15,073 bases of DNA from CAZSWS01 sp964610765. Its GTDB lineage: Bacteria; Bacteroidota; Bacteroidia; Bacteroidales; Tannerellaceae. The translations under genes were made by a program, and so were the position numbers. The DNA lies in assembly GCA_964610765.1 (NCBI GenBank), contig CAZSWS010000067.1, forward strand, positions 1 through 15,073. The letters run 5' to 3'. This document shows positions 8,039-14,959 of the stretch, one piece after another. Every line of letters begins with the position of its first letter. Positions within the stretch are counted from its first letter, which is position 1. Under the pieces are notes generated by a model. It saw only the letters and a list, made by a program, of their open reading frames with translations, searched no databases and was not told the origin of the DNA.

Positions 8039-8518
8039 ATGAAATCGTCCAGCAATCAACCTATCCGGAGAGCACTCTTCCCCGGAACTTTTGACCCGTT
8101 CACGTATGGACACGAATCGTTAGTCAACCGAGGATTAACCTTGGTAGATGAAATAATCATTGCACTTGGGATTAACGAAAACAAACGAACTTACTATACA
8201 TTAGAAAAAAGGATTGAAGCCATTCAAAACCTTTATAAGGATGAACCGCGCATTAAAGTATGTTCATACGACAACCTCACGGTCGATTTCGCGAAAGAAG
8301 TAAAAGCCAATGTTATCTTGCGTGGCATACGTACGGTGAATGATTTTGAGAATGAAAAAACAATAGCCGATGTGAACCGCAGCTTAACAGGCATTGAGAC
8401 AATTATCTTATTTACCGAACCCAAGTTCACACATATTAGCTCTACAATTGTTCGAGAATTATTACATTTTGGAAAAGACATATCAATGTTTGTTCCCAAA
8501 GAAACCAAACTATATTAA
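8039..8518 (+). CDS. coaD: Phosphopantetheine adenylyltransferase
   Basis: CoaD transfers AMP from ATP to 4'-phosphopantetheine, giving dephospho-CoA, the penultimate step of coenzyme A synthesis in the cytoplasm. The 159-residue length fits the family. The nucleotidyltransferase signature GTFDPFTYGH (16-25) includes the TxGH-type motif that contacts ATP. LRGIR with DFENE (94-106) matches the substrate-binding region, and ISSTIVRE (133-140) is the second ATP-binding motif. The N-terminus is a few residues longer (MKSSSNQPIRR) than is usual before the first strand, but no alternative start codon lies closer to the motif. The gene sits 14 bases after parE and only 3 bases before the protease gene, so all three are almost certainly co-transcribed. 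Confidence 0.96.
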   Translation: MKSSSNQPIRRALFPGTFDPFTYGHESLVNRGLTLVDEIIIALGINENKRTYYTLEKRIEAIQNLYKDEPRIKVCSYDNLTVDFAKEVKANVILRGIRTVNDFENEKTIADVNRSLTGIETIILFTEPKFTHISSTIVRELLHFGKDISMFVPKETKLY

Positions 8519-8521
8519 GAC

Positions 8522-10117
8522 ATGAGAATAGTAAACGCCACTATCATACTTCTATGCATCAGCTTCATAGCTTTTGCCCAGAAAAACATAAAACAGGATA
8601 TGCATAAGCTAAATATGGCGGCATATACCATTGCTAATTTCTATGTAGATACGGTAGATACGGAAAAGCTAGTCGAGGATGCCATTAACGGAATGCTTCA
8701 AAAGCTAGACCCCCACTCCAGCTATACCGACCCGGAAGAAACGAAAGAGCTTACCGAGCCTTTAAAGGGCAACTTTGATGGCATCGGCATTCAATTTAAT
8801 ATGCTGACTGACACCTTGTATGTCATCCAAGTCATACCCGGTGGCCCTTCTGAAAAAGCCGGTCTGTTACCCGGCGACCGCATCATCATGGTAGAAGACA
8901 CCTTGATAGCCGGCGTAAACATGCGCTCAACAGACATACAAAAGAAACTTCGGGGTGAAAAAGGGACGCCAGTTAACATCAAAATTCAACGTGGCAACCA
9001 CCCGGAACTTATTGCCTTCGAAATCATACGCGGGAAAATACCCGTATATAGTATTGATGCAGCTTATATGGTAGATAAAACAACCGGATTTATTCGTATC
9101 ACCCGTTTTGCTGAATCTACCGGAAAAGAATTTCAAGAAGCCATGGAAAAGCTTAAAAAGCAAGGCATGAAAGATGTCATCCTGGACCTGCAAAGCAATG
9201 GAGGAGGCATTATGCAAGGAGCTATTGATGTTGTGAATAACTTCCTATTCAACCGCCTCATCGTATATACAGAAGATCGACAAAAGAAACAACAAAAAGC
9301 ATTTGCTGATGGTAATCAAAAAAATCTCTTTTCAGGACGTCTAGTGGTACTTGTCGACGACTTCTCGGCCTCTGCCAGTGAAATTGTAGCCGGAGCCATT
9401 CAAGACTGGGACAGAGGCGTCATCGTAGGCAGAAGGACATTTGGAAAGGGACTTGTTCAAAGTCCGGTTCCCCTACCTGATGGTTCCATGATCCGCTTGA
9501 CCGTAGCGCGCTATCATACGCCTAGCGGACGATATATTCAAAAGCCTTATCAGAAAGGGCAAAGTGAAGCCTACGAAAACGAACTACTCGACCGTTTTAC
9601 GCATGGAGAATTTATCAATCAAGACAGCATACAGTTTGCGGACTCGCTCAAATATACCACCCTACACACCCAACGAACCGTATATGGAGGAGGTGGAATC
9701 ATGCCCGATATCTTTATCCCTATTGATACAACCAGAACAAACAACTACTATGGTAAAGTAAACACTTTTGCTATACCTAATCGAGTAGCTATGAATTTTG
9801 TAGATAAACACCGGGATGAGATAAAAACCAAATACCCTACAATCAAGCAATTCAAAAACAATTTTGAAGTGCCTGAATCGGTGATGCAAGAGGTGATTAA
9901 AATGGCTGAAAAGGAAAAGATAGCCTATAATGAAGAAGAGTACACACAATCAAAAGGCAGAATTGCTTTGTTCATCAAAGCGTTGATAGCAAGAGACATC
10001 TTCGACATGAGCGAGTATTTCCAGATTATCAATGATGATAATGACTCATTCCAGAAGGCATTAGAAGTCATTCAAGATGAAAAAACGTATAATCAACTAC
10101 TAGGAATTACTAAATAA
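8522..10117 (+). CDS. S41 family C-terminal processing peptidase with PDZ domain
   Basis: A secreted or periplasmic serine protease of the tail-specific (CtpA/Prc) type. A cleavable signal peptide is apparent (MRIVNATIILLCISFIAFA, cut near residue 19-20). A PDZ domain covers about residues 80-160, with the carboxylate-binding region around GNFDGIGIQF and PGGPSEKAGLLPGDRI. The peptidase core contains FSASASEIVAGAIQDW (281-296) and FGKGLVQ (307-313). The predicted catalytic pair is Ser284 and Lys309, with Gln313; their 25-residue Ser-Lys spacing equals that of Prc Ser430/Lys455. A C-terminal extension (about 400-531) without a recognisable motif follows. Substrates are unknown; family members trim exported proteins or peptidoglycan hydrolases. 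It is the last gene of the parE-coaD operon, ending 17 bases before a strong hairpin. Confidence 0.93.
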   Translation: MRIVNATIILLCISFIAFAQKNIKQDMHKLNMAAYTIANFYVDTVDTEKLVEDAINGMLQKLDPHSSYTDPEETKELTEPLKGNFDGIGIQFNMLTDTLYVIQVIPGGPSEKAGLLPGDRIIMVEDTLIAGVNMRSTDIQKKLRGEKGTPVNIKIQRGNHPELIAFEIIRGKIPVYSIDAAYMVDKTTGFIRITRFAESTGKEFQEAMEKLKKQGMKDVILDLQSNGGGIMQGAIDVVNNFLFNRLIVYTEDRQKKQQKAFADGNQKNLFSGRLVVLVDDFSASASEIVAGAIQDWDRGVIVGRRTFGKGLVQSPVPLPDGSMIRLTVARYHTPSGRYIQKPYQKGQSEAYENELLDRFTHGEFINQDSIQFADSLKYTTLHTQRTVYGGGGIMPDIFIPIDTTRTNNYYGKVNTFAIPNRVAMNFVDKHRDEIKTKYPTIKQFKNNFEVPESVMQEVIKMAEKEKIAYNEEEYTQSKGRIALFIKALIARDIFDMSEYFQIINDDNDSFQKALEVIQDEKTYNQLLGITK

Positions 10118-10134
10118 GGCAATCCTACACATCG

Positions 10135-10183
10135 TAATAATAAGACCGCTTGCTACACCATGTAACAAGCGGTCTTATTATTA
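10135..10183. terminator. Bidirectional hairpin terminator between convergent operons
   Basis: A perfect 18-bp stem joins TAATAATAAGACCGCTTG (10135-10152) to its reverse complement at 10166-10183. The 13-base loop can extend the stem further (TACA with TGTA past a single C/A mismatch, leaving CCA). The distal arm is T-rich on either strand, so the hairpin can stop transcription coming from the S41 protease gene and from the small membrane protein gene. The last three bases, 10181-10183, are also the stop codon of that minus-strand gene. Confidence 0.9.
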
Positions 10184-10417
10184 GGGCTTCCAACCGCTAA
10201 ACCCGGCAAAAGAAGCCAACAATAAAAGGATTCCCAACAAAATATAAAAAATGCGAGCCCCTATCCTACCTAACCATTTGACAATAGGTTTGGCTTCGCG
10301 AGCATTAAAAAACCAATCAAGATTAGCCAGAGAAGCAACTATCGCTAATACTCCCAGCAAACCAAACAGTCCAAAGAGGATTGCCTCAACAAGTTCAATA
10401 TCAGCTAGCCGGCTCAT
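10181..10417 (-). CDS. Small two-TM membrane protein resembling the Imm17 family
   Basis: A 78-residue protein with two hydrophobic segments: AILFGLFGLLGVLAIVASL near residues 12-30 and FYILLGILLLLASFAGF near 56-72. Between them lies the basic stretch AREAKPIVKWLGRIGARI. The spacing and the GRxGARIFYILLG motif resemble the Imm17 family, predicted immunity proteins of polymorphic toxin systems; I recall this match and have not verified it. The start is uncertain. I chose the ATG at 10417, which overlaps the tsaE stop by 17 bases; in-frame ATGs at 10423, 10441 and 10447 would give longer overlaps of 23 to 47 bases. The gene is translationally linked to tsaE, and its TAA lies inside the shared terminator hairpin. 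No toxin gene is nearby, so an immunity function is doubtful and a housekeeping role is as likely. Confidence 0.75.
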   Translation of the reverse strand: MSRLADIELVEAILFGLFGLLGVLAIVASLANLDWFFNAREAKPIVKWLGRIGARIFYILLGILLLLASFAGFSGWKP

Positions 10418-10829
10418 CAACATATACTGTACGAGTTTCATCGTCATTTTCTTGGATAGTCACAAGCACAGTGTCCATTGGCAAAAGATCTTTAATCTTC
10501 TCCGGCCATTCAATGAAACAGAGTGCTCCACTATAAAAATAGTCCGGCGTGCCAATATCTTCCGCCTCACTCACTTTCTCTATTCGATAAAAGTCAAAGT
10601 GATAAATGAGTTCTTGTGTTGTGGCACTTCGATACTCATTAATAATAGAAAATGTAGGACTATTGATAACATCTTCCACTCCTAGTTCTTCGCAAATTGC
10701 TTTAATAAATGTGGTTTTACCGGCTCCCATCGAGCCATAAAAAGCAAAGACAGTCCGTTCGTCCATTGTTGCGACAAACTGCTTGGCTGCATCCTGAAGA
10801 TGCTCAATACTTGCTATTTGAATCTGCAT
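10401..10829 (-). CDS. tsaE: tRNA threonylcarbamoyladenosine biosynthesis ATPase TsaE
   Basis: TsaE is the small P-loop ATPase that assists TsaB and TsaD in making N6-threonylcarbamoyladenosine at position 37 of ANN-decoding tRNAs. The 142-residue protein has Walker A GSMGAGKTT (32-40), the switch region SPTF (57-60), HFDFYR (77-82) and the late motif FIEWPEK (105-111), all characteristic of the family. Length is normal. The ATG lies 7 bases after the porX-like stop codon, so the two genes share a transcript, and the 3' end overlaps the small membrane protein gene. TsaB and TsaD are not in the window. Confidence 0.96.
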   Translation of the reverse strand: MQIQIASIEHLQDAAKQFVATMDERTVFAFYGSMGAGKTTFIKAICEELGVEDVINSPTFSIINEYRSATTQELIYHFDFYRIEKVSEAEDIGTPDYFYSGALCFIEWPEKIKDLLPMDTVLVTIQENDDETRTVYVDEPAS

Positions 10830-10836
10830 AACGGTT

Positions 10837-12393
10837 TTATTTCTTTTTTGAGGTCATCGTAATAATTGGGACTAACATTTCTTCCATCGAGATACCCCCA
10901 TGTTGAAACGTATTTCTATAATAAGATACAAAGTAATTATAATTGGTTGGATAGACTAAAAATGACTCATTGAACGCAAAAATATAACGACTGCTTAAGT
11001 TAGGCGAGGGTAATCCGGCCAGAGCGGGGTTGGTAATCGAAAACACTTCTTTAGGGTCATAATTCAATGCCTTACCTACTTTATATCGCAAGTTGGTGTT
11101 CGTATGGCGATCGCCAACTACTTTCTGCGGACTATCTACCCGTATCGTACCATGATCTGTGGTCAGAATCACTTTATAGCCTGATTCAGCAATCTTGCGA
11201 AACAAGTCGAGCGTGGCTGAATGCTGAAACCACGAACGTGTCAGACTCCTATAAGCGGCTTCAGTCTGCGCCAGCTCACGAATCATCTTATCTTCAGTAC
11301 GTGCATGCGACAACATATCTACAAAGTTGAGCACAAAAATATTTAGTTTGCTCGTTGTTAGTGCAGTAAAATCCTGCATAAGCTTTTCGGCTACGCGCGA
11401 TTCATATATCTTATGATAAGAAAAAGAGTCTGTTCTTCTAAAACGCTCAAGATGCGCCTGAATAAGTGGTGCTTCATGTAGGTTCTTACTCTCCTCGCTA
11501 TCTTCTTCAAGCCAGAAATCCGGAAACTGCTCAGCAATTTTCACAGGCATCAGACCGGAGAATATAGCATTGCGCGCATACTGTGTAGCTGTCGGTAAAA
11601 TACTATAATAGAGTTCTTCATCAAATACGAAATATTCAGCCAACAAGTCTTTTACAATCCACCATTGATCTAACCGGAAATTATCAATCAGCACAAGAAA
11701 CACCTTCTCTTCCTGATCCAACAGGGGAAATACTTTCTCCCTAAAGAGCTCCGTACTCATCAAAGGAGAGCTATCTGCATCAACCATCCACTGCAAATAG
11801 TTTTTTTGAACAAATCGGCCAAATGCATGATTAGCATCTTTCTTTTGCATCCGAAGCATTTCCTGCATTTCACTATCTGCCTCAGCTAGTGTTAGCTCCC
11901 AATAGACCAGCTTCTTATATACTTCAATCCAATCGCTAGCCGAAGAAGATTCATCTATTTGGAGTAAAATGTTTCTAAACTCTTGTTGATAGTTTACGGT
12001 AGTAGTCTCTGAGATAATTACCTGCTTATGTACATTCTTTTTGATAGAAAGCAACAATTGGTGCGGATTGACAGGCTTAATCAGATAGTCGGCTATTTTA
12101 TTTCCAATGGCCTGATTCATAATTCGCTCTTCTTCGCTCTTCGTTACCATGACCACCGGCACATTGGGCACTGATTCTTTAATGACTGACAGAGTCTCTA
12201 AGCCCGAAAGACCGGGCATCATTTCATCTAAAAAGATAATGTCAAACTTTTCTTTGCGACAACAATCTATCGCATCACGACCACTATTCACAGGAATAAC
12301 TTCATAGCCCTTCTCTTCTAAAAAAAGGATATGAGGTTTCAGCAGATCTATTTCGTCGTCTGCCCATAGAATTTTATCTTTTCTAGTTTGCAT
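10837..12393 (-). CDS. porX: PorX-like response regulator with PglZ (alkaline phosphatase-fold) domain
   Basis: A 518-residue protein with an N-terminal receiver domain and a C-terminal PglZ domain. The receiver shows the acidic pair Asp12/Asp13, phosphoacceptor Asp56 (FLDEMMPG), Thr84 and Lys106 (LIKPVNP). A helical linker spans about 120-225. The PglZ domain has the alkaline-phosphatase-like metal and nucleophile candidates Asp237 (LIDNFRLDQW), Thr268/Thr270 (LPTATQYARN), Asp359 (NFVDMLSH), Asp413-His414 (TTDHGT) and His498 (FQHGG). This architecture is that of PorX, which in Porphyromonas gingivalis acts with the kinase PorY and sigma factor SigP to control type IX secretion genes. There is no DNA-binding output domain. 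No kinase or secretion gene is nearby, so the pathway controlled here is unknown. It is the first gene of a porX-tsaE-small membrane protein operon with a -7 box 59 bases upstream. Confidence 0.92.
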   Translation of the reverse strand: MQTRKDKILWADDEIDLLKPHILFLEEKGYEVIPVNSGRDAIDCCRKEKFDIIFLDEMMPGLSGLETLSVIKESVPNVPVVMVTKSEEERIMNQAIGNKIADYLIKPVNPHQLLLSIKKNVHKQVIISETTTVNYQQEFRNILLQIDESSSASDWIEVYKKLVYWELTLAEADSEMQEMLRMQKKDANHAFGRFVQKNYLQWMVDADSSPLMSTELFREKVFPLLDQEEKVFLVLIDNFRLDQWWIVKDLLAEYFVFDEELYYSILPTATQYARNAIFSGLMPVKIAEQFPDFWLEEDSEESKNLHEAPLIQAHLERFRRTDSFSYHKIYESRVAEKLMQDFTALTTSKLNIFVLNFVDMLSHARTEDKMIRELAQTEAAYRSLTRSWFQHSATLDLFRKIAESGYKVILTTDHGTIRVDSPQKVVGDRHTNTNLRYKVGKALNYDPKEVFSITNPALAGLPSPNLSSRYIFAFNESFLVYPTNYNYFVSYYRNTFQHGGISMEEMLVPIITMTSKKK

Positions 12394-12452
12394 TCCCTGA
12401 ACATTTTGCCCTCATCTCTTTTTGGAAAATGATAGCCATTCAACACATTACA

Positions 12453-12460
12453 CAAAATTA
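12453..12460 (-). promoter_or_regulatory. Bacteroides-type -7 box for the porX operon
   Basis: On the minus strand this reads TAATTTTG, an exact TAnnTTTG match, ending 59 bases before the porX ATG. No TTTG is found at the -33 distance; a perfect palindrome (12468-12489) occupies that space. Confidence 0.55.
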
Positions 12461-12467
12461 AGATATT

Positions 12468-12489
12468 TCTCGGGAAGACATTCCCGAGA
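12468..12489 (-). terminator. Perfect palindrome between the lipoprotein gene and porX: terminator or operator
   Basis: Nine-base arms, TCTCGGGAA (12468-12476) and TTCCCGAGA (12481-12489), enclose a 4-base loop. On the minus strand the hairpin lies about 70 bases past the lipoprotein stop and is followed by AATATCTTAATTTTG, only weakly T-rich. It starts 7 bases upstream of the porX -7 box and covers the -33 region. It could end lipoprotein transcription, bind a regulator of porX, or both. Confidence 0.55.
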
Positions 12490-12557
12490 TACAGAAAATG
12501 AGTATAAATGTTTGAAAGATTCCCGCCCACTAGTCTCAACCGACCACAGCTAGCATA

Positions 12558-13232
12558 TCAGGGTTTATAGTAGGTAATAAAGAGATAATCATCTCTCAGT
12601 CTTGTGTCAACTTTCAGTGTGGCATCATCTAGCTTCAACGCATCCATGTAGTAACTGTCATTATGAGGAGCCGGATTGTGACCATACAGATAAAATCTTT
12701 CGTTGAGATGCTTCTCTATTGCGTCTTGCTTGTCTGCCTTAGCCCACAACTCTACCTCTTTCAGTTTGTCATCTTCAAACTGAAAGTATATGATGTGCGC
12801 TGTTTCAGAATAGTCGTTATAAATAAGACCATCAGCCGGTTCACTGGTAGGCTCGCCGTATTTTTCCTTAACGGTGGACCGAGAAGCCCCAAATTCCAAG
12901 AACGGATCCGGATAAGCAAAGTATTTAGGGTTGACCGTTACATCCAGATATACCAAGTCTTTTCCATTCGTAACATATACTTTTGTTGTACCCATTCTCA
13001 CAGCTATCACTTCGCCTTTAGTGGTTATTTTTACATTATAGCTGTCCTCTCTGGCATATTTAATAGGGAGTGAGGCCTCCATCTCTATCTTAGCCGTATC
13101 ACCCGTAACCAATGTGAATTTTTGCGTATACTCTTTTCCATCTTTTCCTGTCAAGTACTTCTCATCATCAGAACAACTGGTAATCACAAGAAGTGCAAAA
13201 GCAACTATCATATAGGGTGCGAAACGTTTCAT
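12558..13232 (-). CDS. Lipoprotein with Ig-like segment, probably surface exposed
   Basis: A 224-residue lipoprotein of unknown function. The type II signal peptide runs MKRFAPYMIVAFALLVITSC, with Cys20 the lipidated residue. The following SDDE resembles the acidic lipoprotein export signal that sends Bacteroides lipoproteins to the outer face of the outer membrane. Residues about 35-100 look like a bacterial Ig-like (BIG2-type) fold, ending VIAVRMGTTKVYVTNGKD then LVYLDVTV. Residues 112-128 (LEFGASRSTVKEKYGEP) recall the SmpA/BamE-like or lipoprotein-fold G-x-S-x-x-x-V pattern. I chose the ATG at 13232 over the in-frame ATG at 13259 because the latter lies inside the -7 promoter box, and because 13232 puts a standard signal peptide and an AAAGGA ribosome-binding-like site in place. 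The gene diverges from hisS. No SusC/SusD pair is adjacent. Confidence 0.85.
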   Translation of the reverse strand: MKRFAPYMIVAFALLVITSCSDDEKYLTGKDGKEYTQKFTLVTGDTAKIEMEASLPIKYAREDSYNVKITTKGEVIAVRMGTTKVYVTNGKDLVYLDVTVNPKYFAYPDPFLEFGASRSTVKEKYGEPTSEPADGLIYNDYSETAHIIYFQFEDDKLKEVELWAKADKQDAIEKHLNERFYLYGHNPAPHNDSYYMDALKLDDATLKVDTRLRDDYLFITYYKP

Positions 13233-13256
13233 CTTAATTCCTTTAAGTTTTATGCG

Positions 13257-13286
13257 CAAAGATACAAAGTTGGAGATAAACTCAAA
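13257..13286 (-). promoter_or_regulatory. Bacteroides-type promoter of the lipoprotein gene (-33 and -7)
   Basis: The minus strand shows TTTG (13283-13286), an 18-base spacer, then TATCTTTG (13257-13264). Both elements match the Bacteroides consensus TTTG / TAnnTTTG. The box ends 24 bases before the chosen ATG at 13232. This is the best complete promoter in the window. Confidence 0.8.
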
Positions 13287-13363
13287 CAGTGTCAGGCATT
13301 TCTTTCTAACTATTTAGCTTTCTTTACCAAACAAAAGATGTTTTATCCACGTACCCTACGTTT

Positions 13364-13391
13364 TTTGTTTCTACAGAATTACGTACTTTTG
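13364..13391 (+). promoter_or_regulatory. Bacteroides-type promoter of hisS
   Basis: TACTTTTG (13384-13391) is an exact -7 match, ending 34 bases before the hisS ATG. A TTTG at 13364-13367 may be the -33 element, although the 16-base spacer is shorter than usual. It diverges from the lipoprotein promoter about 80 bases away; no attenuator or T-box is visible between the promoter and hisS. Confidence 0.65.
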
Positions 13392-13425
13392 TAGCCAACA
13401 CATAATTAATAAATAGAGATTTGTC

Positions 13426-14784
13426 ATGCAGAAACCATCCATTCCAAAAGGTACACGAGACTTTTCGCCTGAAGAAATGGCGAAACGAAACTATATTTTT
13501 AACACCATTCGCGAAGTGTATCATCTGTATGGGTTTCATCAGATTGAAACACCTGCTATGGAGAACTTATCTACCTTGATGGGTAAATATGGTGAAGAAG
13601 GCGACAAGCTACTATTTAAAATATTAAACTCGGGCGACTTCCTAAAAGGCGTGTCTGACGAAGAACTTACTGAAAGAAATACGAACAGACTGGCAACCAG
13701 ACTGTGTGAAAAAGGCTTACGCTACGACCTGACCGTTCCTTTTGCCCGCTATGTAGTGCAACACCGCAACGAGATTACATTTCCATTCAAACGATTCCAA
13801 ATTCAACCTGTTTGGCGTGCTGACCGCCCACAGAAAGGGCGTTATCGGGAGTTTTTCCAATGCGATGCGGATGTAGTTGGCTCTGACTCGCTGATGAATG
13901 AGGTAGAACTGATTCGCATCATGGACGAAGTCTTTAAACGCTTCAACATCCGCGTAACCATCAAAATGAACAACCGAAAGATTCTGTCCGGTATTGCCGA
14001 GATGATTGGCGAAGCAGACAAGATTGTAGACATTACTGTGGCTATCGACAAGTTGGATAAAATTGGTCTGGACAATGTCAATGAAGAACTTCGCCAAAAA
14101 GGAATTGCTGAAGACGCTATTCAGAAGTTGCAACCCATCATTGTATTGGAAGGTAGTAATCGGGAAAAACTGACCACACTCAAAGAAGTGCTAAACATGT
14201 CAACCATTGGTTTGGAAGGGATAGAAGAAATGGAATATATCCTCTCTCGCATAGAGCAAATCCCAATGACCGCCGGACTAGAGGCCGATTTAACCCTTGC
14301 CCGTGGACTGAACTACTACACCGGAACTATCTTTGAAGTAAAAGCCATGGATGTACAGATTGGCAGCATCACCGGTGGAGGAAGATACGACAACCTGACA
14401 GGCGTATTTGGTTTACCGGGCGTATCAGGCGTAGGTATCTCTTTTGGAGCAGACCGAATTTATGATGTGCTGAACCAATTGGAACTATATCCCAACGATT
14501 CATTACTAACTACCCAACTCCTCTTTGTCAACTTTGGCGACAAAGAAGCAGACTACCTACTCCCCATTTTGCACAAACTTCGCTCCTATGGCATACGGAC
14601 AGAGTTTTATCCCGATGCAGCCAAAATGAAAAAGCAAATGAGCTATGCCGACTCACTCCATATTCCTTACGTAGCCATCGTGGGAGAAAAAGAAATGGAA
14701 AGCAACCATATCAACCTCAAAGACATGCGAAGCGGTGAGCAAAAAGAACTGACTGTCGACGAGCTGATTGACTTACTTGCCTAG
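13426..14784 (+). CDS. hisS: Histidine--tRNA ligase
   Basis: HisRS charges tRNA-His with histidine in the cytoplasm, using ATP. The 452-residue length is normal for a class II HisRS of this phylum. The N-terminus has IPKGTRDFSPEE (6-17). Motif 1/2 regions include LRYDLTVPFARYV (98-110), FQIQPVWRADRPQKGRYREF (124-143) and FQCDADVVG (144-152). The histidine-specific motif reads RGLNYYTGTIFE (293-304), followed by the glycine-rich GGGRYDNL (317-324) and motif 3 GVGISFGADRIYDVL (335-349). The C-terminal anticodon-binding domain covers about 362-452. Residues about 66-97 form a longer insertion before the RYDLT motif than in E. coli HisRS. Asn296 replaces the Asp of RGLDYYTG, which I believe is common in this phylum. 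The gene is monocistronic, with its own promoter and terminator. Confidence 0.97.
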   Translation: MQKPSIPKGTRDFSPEEMAKRNYIFNTIREVYHLYGFHQIETPAMENLSTLMGKYGEEGDKLLFKILNSGDFLKGVSDEELTERNTNRLATRLCEKGLRYDLTVPFARYVVQHRNEITFPFKRFQIQPVWRADRPQKGRYREFFQCDADVVGSDSLMNEVELIRIMDEVFKRFNIRVTIKMNNRKILSGIAEMIGEADKIVDITVAIDKLDKIGLDNVNEELRQKGIAEDAIQKLQPIIVLEGSNREKLTTLKEVLNMSTIGLEGIEEMEYILSRIEQIPMTAGLEADLTLARGLNYYTGTIFEVKAMDVQIGSITGGGRYDNLTGVFGLPGVSGVGISFGADRIYDVLNQLELYPNDSLLTTQLLFVNFGDKEADYLLPILHKLRSYGIRTEFYPDAAKMKKQMSYADSLHIPYVAIVGEKEMESNHINLKDMRSGEQKELTVDELIDLLA

Positions 14785-14814
14785 ATAAATCAAAAGCATA
14801 TAGCATAAAACCCC

Positions 14815-14858
14815 AAAGGGGATGTGCACCAGACTGGTTCACATCCCCTTTTGTTTTT
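14815..14858 (+). terminator. Rho-independent terminator of hisS
   Basis: A 12-bp perfect stem, AAAGGGGATGTG (14815-14826) with CACATCCCCTTT (14840-14851), is followed by TTTTGTTTTT (14849-14858, partly within the right arm). The 13-base loop holds a second small stem, ACCAG/CTGGT around a single A. The hairpin begins 30 bases past the hisS stop. Confidence 0.92.
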
Positions 14859-14907
14859 CTCAGCAATGCTGATTAATGCGTTATATAATAAGGGAATTCT
14901 CCTATAC

Positions 14908-14956
14908 CCCCTTCGCCGTCATTCCGCATCGGAGTGCGGAATGACGACCTAAGGGG
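14908..14956. repeat. Long imperfect palindrome, REP-like intergenic element
   Basis: A perfect 12-bp stem, CGTCATTCCGCA (14917-14928) with TGCGGAATGACG (14935-14946), closes on the 6-base loop TCGGAG. Outer arms CCCCTT (14908-14913) and AAGGGG (14951-14956) extend it past a small internal loop. There is no T-tract and it lies well past the hisS terminator, so it is more likely a dispersed repeat or RNA/DNA structural element than a terminator. Only one copy is visible in the window. Confidence 0.65.
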
Positions 14957-14959
14957 TGA

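Noticed and set aside
12348..12539. A 63-codon minus-strand reading frame just upstream of and overlapping the porX start
   Set aside because: It would run across the palindrome and the porX -7 box, its sequence resembles no protein, and it overlaps the clear porX N-terminus in another frame.
13717..14133. A 138-codon minus-strand reading frame opposite hisS
   Set aside because: It is antisense to catalytic-domain motifs of hisS and has no promoter, ribosome site or recognisable domain.
14860..14872. Short palindrome TCAGCA-A-TGCTGA after the hisS terminator
   Set aside because: Six-base arms around one base cannot form a stable hairpin and such palindromes arise by chance; no link to a promoter or gene is seen.
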